Assembly (NCBI RefSeq): GCF_900107435.1
Contig: NZ_FNPZ01000001.1
Location: 220,960-284,959 of the forward strand
Length of the DNA stretch: 64,000 nucleotides
Direction: 5' to 3'
Source: Herbiconiux ginsengi
GTDB lineage: Bacteria > Actinomycetota > Actinomycetes > Actinomycetales > Microbacteriaceae
The position numbers and the translations under genes are program-made. Of the stretch, positions 26,506-34,907 are shown piece by piece (the first letter of the stretch is position 1; each line of letters starts with the position of its first letter). Below the pieces are notes generated by a model, which worked only from the letters and a program-made list of their open reading frames with translations, did not search any database and was not told where the DNA came from.

Positions 26506-27669
26506 ATGATGAGGATGCGGACCGTCATCGGCGCGTGTGTCGCCGCCTCCGCCCTTCTGCTGACGGGCTGCAGCGGCGCGCCGGCTCCGTCACCGAGCAC
26601 GTCGGTCTCCCCCGCGGCTTCATCTGCGGCATCCGCTACGCCGACGCCTACCCCGACACCGACCGCCTCGCCGGTCGAAGACCTCGGGCCGCTGGTGCCG
26701 TCGGGCGATCCGGTGCCGATCACGTCGAACCTGCCGGCACCGTGGTCGATCGCACGGCTGGCCGACGGATCGCTCCTGGTCAGCGAGCGCGACACGGGAG
26801 TGATCGTCGAGATCGTGGGCGGCGCGGCCGTGCCGGTGACCACCGTTCCCGGAGTGGCGGCCGCGGGAGAAGGCGGACTGCTGGGCCTCGCGGCGCCGGA
26901 GGACGCATCCGGCAGCTATCTGTACGCCTACTTCACCTCCGACACCGACAACCGAGTCGTGCGGATGCCGCTGGCCGGGTCGGCGGGGGCGCACACGCTG
27001 GGCGCGCCGTCGGACGTGCTGACCGGGTTGCCGAAGGCCTCGAACCACAACGGCGGGCGGATCGCGTTCGGGCCCGACGGCATGCTCTACGTCACCGCGG
27101 GCGACGCGAGCAACGGGTCGAACGCGCAGACGCTCGACTCGCTCGGGGGCAAGATCCTGCGGGTGACGCCGACCGGGGCCGTGCCCGCCGACAATCCCTT
27201 TCCAGGTTCTCCCGTCTGGACGCTCGGGCACCGCAACCCGCAGGGCATCGCCTGGGCCGCCGACGGCACCATGTGGGCCGCGGAATTCGGGCAGGACACC
27301 TGGGACGAGATCAACCGCATCACTCCGGGCTCGAACTACGGCTGGCCGGTCGTGGAGGGGCTCGCCGGCGACCCCGCGTTCGTCGATCCGATCGTGCAGT
27401 GGCCCACGGATGACGCCTCGCCCTCCGGGATCGCAGTGGTGGGCGACACGATCTTCATGGCCGCACTCGGCGGCGAACGGCTCTGGACGATCGGCTTCGA
27501 CGGCACCGCGGCCGAATGGTACGGCGGCGGGCAGCTCGGGCGGGTGCGCGACGTGGTGCGCGGCCCCGGCTCGACGGTGTATCTGCTCACGAACAACACC
27601 GATGGGCGCGGTTCGCCGCGGCCGGGCGACGACGTGCTGTACCAAGTGAATCTGGTGCCTGCGGGGTGA
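26506..27669 (+). CDS. Lipoprotein PQQ-dependent sugar dehydrogenase-type beta-propeller
   Basis: A 387-residue secreted lipoprotein: signal peptide with lipobox LLTGC (Cys22), then a Ser/Pro/Thr linker with Thr-Pro repeats. The propeller shows SNLPAPWSIARLADGSLLVS, EGGLLGLAAPED, KASNHNGGRIAFGPDGMLYV, LGHRNPQGIAWAADG and SNYGWPVVEG, the order seen in soluble aldose sugar dehydrogenases (glucose/sorbosone dehydrogenase family). These oxidise sugars with PQQ outside the membrane. No PQQ synthesis genes are in view, so PQQ would be scavenged or the activity may be lost. GGGAGGG before this ATG decides the start. Confidence 0.86.
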   Translation: MMRMRTVIGACVAASALLLTGCSGAPAPSPSTSVSPAASSAASATPTPTPTPTASPVEDLGPLVPSGDPVPITSNLPAPWSIARLADGSLLVSERDTGVIVEIVGGAAVPVTTVPGVAAAGEGGLLGLAAPEDASGSYLYAYFTSDTDNRVVRMPLAGSAGAHTLGAPSDVLTGLPKASNHNGGRIAFGPDGMLYVTAGDASNGSNAQTLDSLGGKILRVTPTGAVPADNPFPGSPVWTLGHRNPQGIAWAADGTMWAAEFGQDTWDEINRITPGSNYGWPVVEGLAGDPAFVDPIVQWPTDDASPSGIAVVGDTIFMAALGGERLWTIGFDGTAAEWYGGGQLGRVRDVVRGPGSTVYLLTNNTDGRGSPRPGDDVLYQVNLVPAG

Positions 27670-27773
27670 GTCGCGACCCTCGATCGAGGCGCGGCAAGTA
27701 CCCTTGACGCGACGGGACCCGAACCCCGACACAGCACCTGGAGCACGAACTGAGCATCATCACCGGTTACGAC

Positions 27774-28262
27774 ATGACCACCCTTCGCGAGAAGGTCGAT
27801 CTCGACGCCGTGAACGAGCGGCTCGAGGAACTCGGCAAGCTCCGGAGTCTCTCCGCGCTGAACGAGAAGGTCGTGCTGCTCCGCCTCAGCGGGCAGCTCG
27901 ACGAGGCGTTCGTCGTCGCGAACGAGGCCGTGCGTCAGGCGCGCTTCTCGGGCGACCGGGAGCAGGCGCTGGGAGCGCGCATCCGTCGCGCTCAGGTGCA
28001 GCAGTACCAGGGTAAGTACGCGGCGGCGCTGCAGGAGCTCTCGCTCTGCGTCGAGGAGGCGCAGACGCACGAGTGGGGTTCGCTCGAGGCCACCGCCACG
28101 CTCAGCCGGGGCAAGGTGCACTTCGAGATGAAGGAGTTCGAGCCGGCGCTCGTGGACTTCAAGGCGGCCGTGTTCCTGATGGAGCGGCTCGGAGCATCCA
28201 TCGACCAGCTGGAGAGCTCACTCGTGGCCGTTGCCGTGACCGAATCGTTCCTGACGGCCTAG
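27774..28262 (+). CDS. TPR-type helical repeat protein, function unknown
   Basis: A 162-residue, all-helical protein. Repeats of the TPR type are visible: VVLLRLSGQLDEAFVVANEA, then RIRRAQVQQYQGKYAAALQE, then LSRGKVHFEMKEFEPALVDF. No catalytic residues, signal peptide or membrane segment. Ten bases separate it from the SprT gene, so the two probably form one transcript; a partner role for the metalloprotease is possible but unproven. Confidence 0.72.
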   Translation: MTTLREKVDLDAVNERLEELGKLRSLSALNEKVVLLRLSGQLDEAFVVANEAVRQARFSGDREQALGARIRRAQVQQYQGKYAAALQELSLCVEEAQTHEWGSLEATATLSRGKVHFEMKEFEPALVDFKAAVFLMERLGASIDQLESSLVAVAVTESFLTA

Positions 28263-28271
28263 GCTCTCCCG

Positions 28272-28778
28272 GTGGCTGATCTCACGCGCGTGACGACCTG
28301 GGCGAACGCCCTGATCGCTCTGCATCTGGATGCGCGGGTGTGGTCGTTCGGCTTCGACAACGCCAAGACGCGGGCCGGGCAGTGCAACTACACGGCGCAC
28401 CGGATCACGGTGTCGCGGTATCTCGCGGCGCGATACGAGGACGACGAGATCCACCAGATCCTGCTGCACGAGGTGGCGCACGCGTTGGCCGGGTCGTCTG
28501 CGGCTCACGGGCCGCGCTGGGTGGCGATCGCGCGGGAGATCGGATACGAGGGGTCGCGGCTGCACGACGGAACGCGGGCCGATGAGCTGGCGCCCTGGGT
28601 GGGGCGTTGCCCGGCCGGGCACGAGTTCTATCGGCACCGGCGGCCAGCGGCTCGGCTCTCGTGCAGCCTCTGCGCTCGCGGCTTCAGCTCGGCGCACCTG
28701 ATCACCTGGACGCGTCGCGACGTGGCGGCGGCCCGCCGCTCGGTGCAGCGGGCCGCACGCGCCCAGCGCTCCGCCTGA
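28272..28778 (+). CDS. SprT-like zinc metalloprotease domain protein
   Basis: A 168-residue protein with the zinc protease motif HEVAH (His66, Glu67, His70) in QILLHEVAHALAG and upstream FDNAKTRAGQCNYTAHRITV, which matches the SprT/Spartan substrate cleft region. A C-terminal Cys pair (CSLC) plus an earlier CPAGH may form the zinc-ribbon found in this family. Spartan relatives cut DNA-protein crosslinks; bacterial functions are poorly known. GTG start. Confidence 0.85.
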   Translation: MADLTRVTTWANALIALHLDARVWSFGFDNAKTRAGQCNYTAHRITVSRYLAARYEDDEIHQILLHEVAHALAGSSAAHGPRWVAIAREIGYEGSRLHDGTRADELAPWVGRCPAGHEFYRHRRPAARLSCSLCARGFSSAHLITWTRRDVAAARRSVQRAARAQRSA

Positions 28779-28808
28779 GCCCCGGTCAGTCGGTTCGTTC
28801 TCCGGGGC
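28779..28808. terminator. Shared terminator between convergent genes
   Basis: GCCCCGG and CCGGGGC form a perfect 7-bp stem around a 16-base loop, starting right at the end of the SprT gene and 19 bases past the stop of the convergent propeller gene. Confidence 0.55.
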
Positions 28809-28826
28809 GGCTGGTCGTCGGGTGGA

Positions 28827-29873
28827 TCAGCTCCAGACGAGGGAGTGGCGGGACTGGTCGGAGTACCAGACGGAGCCGTTCGGAGCGACCGCCAGCCGGG
28901 TTGGCGAGGTTGCTGCGAAGGGACGCTGATAGGTGACCGTTCCGGTCAGATCGACCCTGCCGATGCCGCGATCCGCATCGATGAAGTAGAGCTGGGCGAA
29001 TTCGCCCGCCGCGAGGTGGTGAGGTCGAACAGTCGCGCCGGTTCCTGGATCGAGGGGGAGCTCCGCGACGGAGAAGTCGAGTCCGACGTGAAGGATGGCG
29101 TCGTTGGCACCCAGCCAGAGCGCTCCGTCTCGGGCGACCGTAAGGTCGGTGAGACCAGCGTGGCCCGTGTCGACCGTGTCATACGTTCGGGCGATCGGGT
29201 CGAGGCGACCGACCAGCGACGTACCGTCGACCACGAACCAGAGAGCGCCGTCGGACGCAGCCGTCATCGACAACACGATGCCTGGTAAAGGAACGGGCAT
29301 ATACCTAATGGTTCCCGCGGAATCGATATTTCCGAGGCTCTCCTCGAGGGGATCGCTGAACCAGACTCTCCCATCGGCGCCCACGGTGAGCCCGTAGGCC
29401 GTATGTGACAGGCCGGCCAGAGGGAAGAAGTCCACGTCCCCCGTCGATGGATCGAGCCGGCCGATCGATGCGGAACCCAGATCGGCGAACCAGAGAGTTC
29501 CGTCGGAAGTCAGAACGGCGTCGAGCGGGTATCGCGGTGCGGGCCCGAGCGTGAAACCCGCCTCGGTTCCGGTCGCCGGGTCGTAGCGCACGAGACGATT
29601 CGTGGCCCACTCGGAATACCAGGCGCGGTTCAGGTCGTCGACGAGCAGGAGGACTGGCTCATCGCCCGACGCGGTCGGAACCTCATGCCACAGCGCGTAG
29701 CTTCCCGGAGCCGGCCAGGGTTCGACCGCCTGAGCCGGAGCGGCGACGGACGCCAGCGCCACCGCCACCGCCGAGGCGATCAGTGCGACCCCCGCGGCCA
29801 TGGCGGTGACGATGCGGTGTCGACGGCGCGCTCGCGGTGAGGAGGCTGTGGGGACTGCGGATGGCAGAGACAA
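28827..29873 (-). CDS. Secreted Vgb-like (virginiamycin B lyase-type) beta-propeller
   Basis: A 348-residue exported protein. The signal peptide has a strongly basic start (RARRRHR) and ends in APAQA. The mature part repeats a blade pattern: LTSDGTLWFADLGSASIGRL, VGADGRVWFSDPLEESLGNI, ASDGALWFVVDGTSLVGRL and APNGSVWYSDQSRHSLVWS. These 'W-F-x-D' blades are those of Vgb and streptogramin lyases. The propeller alone does not prove lyase activity; carbohydrate or cell-wall binding is equally likely. The start is TTG, chosen because GAGGAG lies 7 bases upstream. Confidence 0.78.
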   Translation of the reverse strand: MSLPSAVPTASSPRARRRHRIVTAMAAGVALIASAVAVALASVAAPAQAVEPWPAPGSYALWHEVPTASGDEPVLLLVDDLNRAWYSEWATNRLVRYDPATGTEAGFTLGPAPRYPLDAVLTSDGTLWFADLGSASIGRLDPSTGDVDFFPLAGLSHTAYGLTVGADGRVWFSDPLEESLGNIDSAGTIRYMPVPLPGIVLSMTAASDGALWFVVDGTSLVGRLDPIARTYDTVDTGHAGLTDLTVARDGALWLGANDAILHVGLDFSVAELPLDPGTGATVRPHHLAAGEFAQLYFIDADRGIGRVDLTGTVTYQRPFAATSPTRLAVAPNGSVWYSDQSRHSLVWS

Positions 29874-29941
29874 CGACTAACTCCTCGGATCGCGTGAAAG
29901 CTCGCACGTCAGGCGGCTTCCCCCACGATATTCGAGGATTT

Positions 29942-29980
29942 CTCAGATGAAGCGTGAGTAGTTGTTACTCGACTTCTGAG
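29942..29980 (-). terminator. Hairpin downstream of the DUF427 gene
   Basis: An inner GAGTA-GTTGT-TACTC hairpin is enclosed by CTCAG...CTGAG arms with a small bulge, right after the DUF427 stop. No T-run follows, so it may be a terminator or a processing hairpin. Confidence 0.4.
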
Positions 29981-29981
29981 G

Positions 29982-30284
29982 TCAGTCGGTGACCTGGACT
30001 TCTTTCCAGAAGGCCACGTAGTTGCTGAAGTCCTTGCCGACACGGTCGAACGCGGTGGGATAGGGCTGCGGATAGCTCCACGCCCGATCCTGCAGCGACG
30101 CGTCGCCGTCTTTCACGTTGAAGTACTGGCACTCGCCCTTCCACGGGCAGGTGTACGGAGTCGGGCTCTTCTCGAGGAGCTCCGCGTTCACGCTCGACGG
30201 CGGGAAATACCAGTTCCCCTCGATCGCGATCAGGTCTTCTTTGGGTGCTTCGGCGATGACGGTGCCGCCCAGGACTGCCTTCAT
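29982..30284 (-). CDS. DUF427 domain protein
   Basis: A 100-residue protein carrying the DUF427 signature: MKAVLGGTVIAEAP, IEGNWYFPPSSV, SPTPYTCPWKGECQYFNVKD and AWSYPQPYPTAFDRVGKDFS. The family is a small beta-tent fold of unknown reaction, common in actinobacteria and fungi. The conserved CPWKG Cys is present. GGAGG precedes the ATG. Confidence 0.92.
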   Translation of the reverse strand: MKAVLGGTVIAEAPKEDLIAIEGNWYFPPSSVNAELLEKSPTPYTCPWKGECQYFNVKDGDASLQDRAWSYPQPYPTAFDRVGKDFSNYVAFWKEVQVTD

Positions 30285-30311
30285 ATGGTGACCTCCAATG
30301 TCACCACAACG

Positions 30312-30893
30312 CTACGCCCTGTCGGCGGTCCGGATGCTGTCGATCCGATCCGAGCTGTCGATCGCGGTCACCGCGGTGACGTCGGCGGCGAGGCCCCGCC
30401 CGATCCACTCCTGGCCGGCCGCCGAGGCCGAGACGAGATGGCCGACAGCGCCACGCAGACCCGTGAACGCGGCACAGGCAGCAGCGGCCTCGGGCGAGGA
30501 GTAGTCGATTCCGAGGGTCGCGAGGGCATCGACGATCGCGCCCGCGAGCAGGAAGTCCTCGACCGCGAACTGTCCGTCGGCACGCGCGGGGGTGACGATC
30601 GCCACCATCGCGCGATCTCCCCGTCGCGTCTGCTCGTCGAGCACAGCACGGGCCACGGCCGTGCGCATGCGGAAATCGCCCGCGAGGAGGAGAACGTCAC
30701 GACCTTCCGTGAGGAGGTTCGTATCACCCTCCCCCTCCCGAAGCGCGTCCGCGACCACGACCACGTGCGCGTCGGCGACGAGCGCGGCGACGGCGACCGG
30801 ATCGGATGTCCGCACCCCGACGTGCAATCGCACCTGATAGCGGGACTGCGACAAGACGGGCACGGAGGCAGCGGCATCGGGGAGGCTGTGCAT
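30312..30893 (-). CDS. ComB-like (2-phosphosulfolactate phosphatase family) protein
   Basis: A 193-residue protein. ADAHVVVVADAL, DVLLLAGDFRMRTAVARAVL, DGQFAVEDFLLAGAIVDALA and EAAAACAAFTGLRGAVGHLV match the ComB family order. ComB makes sulfolactate in methanogen coenzyme M synthesis; this bacterium is not expected to make coenzyme M, and the actinobacterial relatives have no settled role. The sequence is shorter than typical ComB (~240 residues). TAAAAT ends six bases before the ATG, suggesting a leaderless mRNA. Confidence 0.7.
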   Translation of the reverse strand: MHSLPDAAASVPVLSQSRYQVRLHVGVRTSDPVAVAALVADAHVVVVADALREGEGDTNLLTEGRDVLLLAGDFRMRTAVARAVLDEQTRRGDRAMVAIVTPARADGQFAVEDFLLAGAIVDALATLGIDYSSPEAAAACAAFTGLRGAVGHLVSASAAGQEWIGRGLAADVTAVTAIDSSDRIDSIRTADRA

Positions 30894-30899
30894 CCGTCG

Positions 30900-30905
30900 A
30901 TTTTA
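30900..30905 (-). promoter_or_regulatory. Leaderless-type -10 of the ComB-like gene
   Basis: TAAAAT followed by six bases and the ATG on the minus strand. A clear -35 is not visible. Confidence 0.5.
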
Positions 30906-30949
30906 CGAGTCAGGAGCTTGGCCCGGCGAACCGGGCGGGAGAGACTGGA

Positions 30950-31498
30950 GTGGTGCGCGTGCTGCTGAAGTTGATCCTCGACTGCGATCCCGATGCGGCG
31001 TGGCGCGCGATCCGCAGCCCTGCTGTGTTCCGCGAGGTGTCGAGTCCGCTCGTGGAGATCGAATCGCTCGCCGCCGACGGGTTCCCGACCGTGTGGGAGC
31101 CGGGTCAGCATCCGGTCGTCATGCGCGGCGGAGGCGTCATCCCGATGGGTAAGCAGATCATCCGGCTGACCTTCGAATCCGCGCAGCGGGGCGACGTGCG
31201 CATCCTGCACGACTCGGGTCAGGGTGTGACGGGAGCGGTGAGCGCGATCCGGCTCTGGGACCACAGGATGGCGATCGCCCCCGATCCGGCCGACACCGGG
31301 AAGACGCTCTACCGCGACCAGCTGATCGTGGGCGCCGGCCTACTCACGCCGGTCGCCTGGTACAGCCTCTGGGCGTTCTGGCAGTGGCGCGGGCGCAAGC
31401 TCCGGGCGCTGGCGCCCACCTGGGCCTATGACTTCCCCGCACCGGATGACGCATCCGAACCCGTGCCGGAGGAGACGATTGTGAAGGACAAGACATGA
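30950..31498 (+). CDS. SRPBCC-type (START-like) domain protein, probable
   Basis: A 182-residue protein that begins VVRVLLKLILDCDPDAAWRA and continues with IRSPAVFREVSSPLVEIES, a beginning typical of SRPBCC ligand-binding folds (first strand followed by the helix around AWRAI). Trp/Tyr-rich segments (AWYSLWAFWQWRGRKLRAL) fill the C-terminal helix. Specific ligand unknown. GGGAGA upstream supports one of three clustered GTG codons; I took the first. Its end overlaps the DUF1684 gene by four bases, so the two are coupled. Confidence 0.66.
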   Translation: MVRVLLKLILDCDPDAAWRAIRSPAVFREVSSPLVEIESLAADGFPTVWEPGQHPVVMRGGGVIPMGKQIIRLTFESAQRGDVRILHDSGQGVTGAVSAIRLWDHRMAIAPDPADTGKTLYRDQLIVGAGLLTPVAWYSLWAFWQWRGRKLRALAPTWAYDFPAPDDASEPVPEETIVKDKT

Positions 31499-32163
31499 AC
31501 GCACGGGCCACGACCGCACTCGAGACGGCCGACTGGCGTCGACGCGTGTTCAGCATCTACGAAGAGGTGCGGCGCCTGCGCGGAGCGGATGCCGTGGAAG
31601 CCCACGAATTCTGGCGCGAGGCGCGCGACGACCTGTTCCGCCTGCATCCGGCCTCCCCACTGCTGCCTGAGGATCTCGAGGGCTTCGGCGGCCTGCCCAT
31701 CGCACCCTACGACCCGGCGTGGAGCTTCGAGGTGGAGATCGACGAGGTCGCCGACGACGACCCGCGCCCCCGCCACTTCGACTTCGAGACGGGCACCGAC
31801 GGCGTCGTGCCCTTCGACCTGCTCGGCATCGCGCGCATCGAGGGCGTCGGCACCCTCGACGTCTGGCGACTCACCTCCTACGGCGGCGGCCTCTTCATCC
31901 CGGTGAAGGATGCGCTGGCCGGCAAGCCGAACGGGACCTACGGCGGCGGTCGCTACCTCGTCGACACGATCAAGGGGGCGAGTCTCGACCAGAACGTGGT
32001 GCTCGGCGTGGGCAGCAGCTCGACGCTCGTGCTCGACTTCAACTTCGCCTACAACCCCTCGTGCGCCTACGACCCCGCCTGGGCCTGCCCCCTTGCCCAG
32101 CCGGGCAACCGCGTGCCTGTGGAAATACCCGTCGGTGAGAGCTACCCGGGAGACGTGCACTAG
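31495..32163 (+). CDS. DUF1684 domain protein
   Basis: A 222-residue cytosolic protein. The family pattern is clear: FWREARDDLFRLHPASPLLP, FETGTDGVVPFDLLGIARIE, YGGGLFIPVKDALAGK, GTYGGGRYLVDTIKGA and DFNFAYNPSCAYDPAWACPL. DUF1684 proteins are common in actinobacteria and have no known activity. The conserved YNPSCAY cysteine is present. ATGA overlap with the gene before it. Confidence 0.9.
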   Translation: MNARATTALETADWRRRVFSIYEEVRRLRGADAVEAHEFWREARDDLFRLHPASPLLPEDLEGFGGLPIAPYDPAWSFEVEIDEVADDDPRPRHFDFETGTDGVVPFDLLGIARIEGVGTLDVWRLTSYGGGLFIPVKDALAGKPNGTYGGGRYLVDTIKGASLDQNVVLGVGSSSTLVLDFNFAYNPSCAYDPAWACPLAQPGNRVPVEIPVGESYPGDVH

Positions 32164-32293
32164 GCTGGAGGTACTCGTGGGCTCGACAGAGAGTCCCGTG
32201 CGTCGAAAGAACGCTCCCTCTTCACTCTGATCCAGGAACCGTCGTCACAGCATCGCTGTCGTCGGGGCGGGTCATTTGCAGATACTTCTTGCG

Positions 32294-32322
32294 GCGAACG
32301 GATGCACCGTCGGTGCGTTCGC
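32294..32322 (+). other. Hairpin in the 5' leader of the DEAD-box helicase gene
   Basis: GCGAAC and GTTCGC enclose an inner GCACC-GTC-GGTGC hairpin, with a four-base bulge on one side. It lies 65 bases before the start, in a 223-base leader. Leaders of cold-shock helicases in other bacteria are structured and control expression; no T-run follows, so it is not an obvious terminator. Confidence 0.5.
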
Positions 32323-32386
32323 CAAACATCCGAGTGAGCCTTCTTTCCAGCTGTGCGCACCGGACTGATGCCTGAAAGGCACCACG

Positions 32387-34000
32387 TTGTCCAACACCCC
32401 CTCATCCTTCAGCACGCTCGGCGTGCCCGCTCCCCTCGTCGCCTCGCTCACCGCGAGCGGCATCGTGGAGCCGTTCCCGATCCAGGTCGACACCCTCCCC
32501 GACACTCTCAACGGCCGCGACGTGCTCGGCCGCGGCAAGACCGGCTCCGGCAAGACCCTGGCCTTCTCCATCCCGATGGTCGCCCGTCTGGCCGGCCAGC
32601 TCGCCGGCGGCAAGCGCCACCCCGGCCACCCCGTCGGTCTCATCCTCGCGCCGACCCGTGAACTCGCCACCCAGATCGACGCGGTGCTCGCGCCGCTCGC
32701 CAAGGTCTACAACATGACCACCACCACCATCTTCGGCGGCGTCTCGCAGGGCCGTCAGGTCACCGCGCTGAAGGCCGGCGTCGACATCGTCGTGGCCTGC
32801 CCCGGGCGCCTCGAAGACCTCATGAAGCAGGGCTTCGTGTCGCTCGACGCGGTGGAGATCACCGTGCTCGACGAGGCCGACCACATGGCCGACCTCGGCT
32901 TCCTGCCGGTCGTCACCCGCATCCTCGACAAGACCCCGCAGTCGGGTCAGCGACTGCTCTTCTCCGCCACCCTCGACAACGGCGTGGACAAGCTCGTGCG
33001 CAAGTTCCTCCACAACGAGGTGCTGCACTCGGTCGACGAGGCCAACTCCCCCGTCGCCGCGATGACGCACCACGTGTTCGAGACCGAGTCGGTCGAGTCG
33101 AAGCGCGTTCTCGTCGAGAAGCTGGCCTCCGGAACCGGGCGCCGCATCCTCTTCATGCGCACCAAGCACCATGCCAAGAAGCTCGCGAAGCAGCTGACGG
33201 ATGCCGGCATCCCCTCGGTCGACCTGCACGGCAACCTCTCGCAGGTGGCCCGAGACCGCAACCTGGCGGCGTTCTCGGCCGGCACCGTGCGCGTGCTCGT
33301 GGCGACGGATGTCGCGGCCCGCGGTGTGCACGTCGACGACATCGAGCTCGTCATCCACGTCGACCCGCCGGCGGAGCACAAGGCGTACCTGCACCGCTCG
33401 GGCCGTACCGCTCGTGCCGGCTCGGCCGGCGACGTCGTGACGATCATGCTCCCGGCTCAGCGCAAGGACGTGAAGGATCTGCTCCGCAAGGCTGCCATCA
33501 CCGTCACGCCTGAGGCCGTCTCGGCCGACTCGGCGTCGGTCAACGCCCTCGTCGGCGAGGTCGCCGCGTATGTGAAGCCGGCTCCGCGCACCACGAACCA
33601 GCTGCCGGCATCCGGTCAGCCGCGTCGTGGTGGGCAGGGCGCCTCCGGGCGGGGCAATGGCGGTGCCAACGGCGGCGGCTCGCAGGGCGCCAACGCTCAG
33701 CGCAAGCGCGCGCGCCGCGACGGTGAAGGCCAGGGCCAGGGCGCGGGTTCGCGCTCCGGTCAGGGCGCGGGTTCGTCGGGCGGCCGCGGTCGCGGCGGCA
33801 ACGGCGGCGGTGCCGCCGGCGGCAGCCGCTCCTTCTACAGCACCTCGACCGATCGCCCGGCATCGGGCTCCGGCGAGAGCGGCGGACGCCGTGGCGGCCA
33901 GGGCGGATCCGGTTCGGCTGCGGCCGGTTCCGACCGCCCCCGCTCCTCGGCCGCGTCGTTCTCGGCGGGCAGCAACGGCGGCCGTCGCCGCTCGCGCTAG
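32387..34000 (+). CDS. DEAD-box ATP-dependent RNA helicase
   Basis: A 537-residue helicase. Motif I is GRGKTGSGKT (48-57), motif Ia follows in LAPTRELA, motif II is DEAD (162-165) in VLDEADHMAD, motif III is SAT, and motif VI is YLHRSGRTARAG. From about residue 400 the protein is a Gly/Ser/Arg/Gln-rich tail with RGGQGAS-like repeats, typical of RNA-binding and condensate-forming helicases involved in ribosome assembly or cold adaptation. Start TTG with AAAGG upstream, following the family N-terminus FSTLGVPAPLVASL. Confidence 0.94.
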   Translation: MSNTPSSFSTLGVPAPLVASLTASGIVEPFPIQVDTLPDTLNGRDVLGRGKTGSGKTLAFSIPMVARLAGQLAGGKRHPGHPVGLILAPTRELATQIDAVLAPLAKVYNMTTTTIFGGVSQGRQVTALKAGVDIVVACPGRLEDLMKQGFVSLDAVEITVLDEADHMADLGFLPVVTRILDKTPQSGQRLLFSATLDNGVDKLVRKFLHNEVLHSVDEANSPVAAMTHHVFETESVESKRVLVEKLASGTGRRILFMRTKHHAKKLAKQLTDAGIPSVDLHGNLSQVARDRNLAAFSAGTVRVLVATDVAARGVHVDDIELVIHVDPPAEHKAYLHRSGRTARAGSAGDVVTIMLPAQRKDVKDLLRKAAITVTPEAVSADSASVNALVGEVAAYVKPAPRTTNQLPASGQPRRGGQGASGRGNGGANGGGSQGANAQRKRARRDGEGQGQGAGSRSGQGAGSSGGRGRGGNGGGAAGGSRSFYSTSTDRPASGSGESGGRRGGQGGSGSAAAGSDRPRSSAASFSAGSNGGRRRSR

Positions 34001-34054
34001 CTGCCTCGGGGGCCGTGCTGCGCGCGGCCTCCTCGGGCAGCGCCGGTCCCTGTC

Positions 34055-34130
34055 CGGCGCCGCGCGACATGTTCGCGAGCGGTCGCAAGCGGCCGCGCGC
34101 TCGCCCTGGGTCGTCGAGCGCGGCCTGCAG
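34055..34130 (+). repeat. Dispersed intergenic repeat, diverged copy 2
   Basis: Shares CGCGACATGTTCG, then GGTCG and GCGGCC at matching spacing, and CCCTGGGTCGTCGAGCGCGG with the copy at 17733-17835. It faces copy 3 in the same gap, so the two form a head-to-head inverted pair with about 108 bases between them. Confidence 0.65.
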
Positions 34131-34204
34131 CGTGCCATCGCGTTCCCGCGCTTTGGGTCAAATCGAGTCGCCAAGACACGCCGTACCCGCAGCCGAGATA
34201 CCGA

Positions 34205-34221
34205 CCGTTCTTGGCGAACGG
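34205..34221. repeat. Small inverted repeat between repeat copies 2 and 3
   Basis: CCGTTC-TTGGC-GAACGG is a perfect 6-bp palindrome in the spacer of the inverted pair. The rest of the 400-base gap (34001-34400) holds only the repeat copies and the terminator-like hairpin; no gene is visible. Confidence 0.45.
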
Positions 34222-34238
34222 GTGACGGCAGCCTTGGC

Positions 34239-34342
34239 GAAAGCCGCAGGCCGCGCTCAGACGACCCAGGGTGAGGCCGAGGCCGCGTCAGCGACCTCAG
34301 CCGAACATGTCGCCTCGCGCCGCAGTAGCGGCGGCGCGAGCA
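34239..34342 (-). repeat. Dispersed ~104-bp intergenic repeat, copy 3 (inverted)
   Basis: Reverse complement of the element at 17733-17835 with only two substitutions and a one-base insertion noticed. The near-identity of non-coding DNA 16 kb apart implies recent copying or gene conversion. Confidence 0.85.
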
Positions 34343-34352
34343 ACGAGGGCCC

Positions 34353-34371
34353 GCCCAGCCGAAGGCCGGGC
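34353..34371 (-). terminator. Terminator-like hairpin after the YdeI-family gene
   Basis: An 8-bp stem (one G-U pair) with a three-base loop, read GCCCGGCC-TTC-GGCTGGGC on the minus strand, lies 30 bases past the stop. Confidence 0.55.
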
Positions 34372-34400
34372 GAGCCCGGGAACTGGCGAAGCGGTACCCC

Positions 34401-34907
34401 TCAGGTCTTAGGCGCAGACTGCGGGTACACCGTCTCGTGCCGCGCCAGTTGCTCCACGAAGCCCTCGATGCGGCGGGCCCGCGTCTCGGGGCGCTTGGCG
34501 TTGACCGTGCGGAAGAGGATCGCGTAGCGGTTCTGAGCCGAGAGGGTGGCGAAGAACGCCTTCGCCTCGGGGTTCGCGTCGAGGGCGGCGACGAGGTCGT
34601 CGGGCACTTCGATGTTCTTCGACGAGGCGTAGGCCGCATCCCACCGGCCGTCGGCCTTGGCCCGTTCGATCTCGCGGAAGCCGCCGTCGCGCATCCGCCC
34701 CGCCTCGGTCAGCGCGGCGACCTTCACCCGGTTGATCTGCGACCAGAGGCTCTTGGACCGCCTCGGCGTGAACGTCTGCAGGAAGTAGTCGTCGTCGAAG
34801 GCGTTGCGGCGTGCGTCGATCCAGCCGTGGCAGAGGGCGACATCGAGCGCGTCGAGATGGCTCACCGTGGTGTGCGAACTGCCCTTCTTGGCAATGGCGA
34901 GGCGCAC
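34401..34907 (-). CDS. YdeI/OmpD-associated (OmdA-like) family protein, start uncertain
   Basis: From the first ordinary start (GTG at 34907) the protein has 168 residues with LDALDVALCHGWIDARRNAF, QTFTPRRSKSLWSQINRVKV and SKNIEVPDDLVAALDANPEA, FFATLSAQNRYAILF. The usual family beginning is a helix with a W-x-x-WL pattern; exactly this (YFADAAAWEAWLAANYDSSDG) is encoded in frame upstream of the GTG but has no ATG, GTG or TTG. A GGGGAGG site stands five bases before an ATC at 34991, so translation from a rare ATC is likely, giving 196 residues. A truncated protein is the alternative. Role in the cell unknown. Confidence 0.8.
   Translation of the reverse strand: MRLAIAKKGSSHTTVSHLDALDVALCHGWIDARRNAFDDDYFLQTFTPRRSKSLWSQINRVKVAALTEAGRMRDGGFREIERAKADGRWDAAYASSKNIEVPDDLVAALDANPEAKAFFATLSAQNRYAILFRTVNAKRPETRARRIEGFVEQLARHETVYPQSAPKT

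Noticed and set aside
32402-34639. A 745-codon minus-strand frame opposite the DEAD-box helicase
   Set aside because: All helicase motifs are on the plus strand, and the frame runs through the repeat region into another gene.
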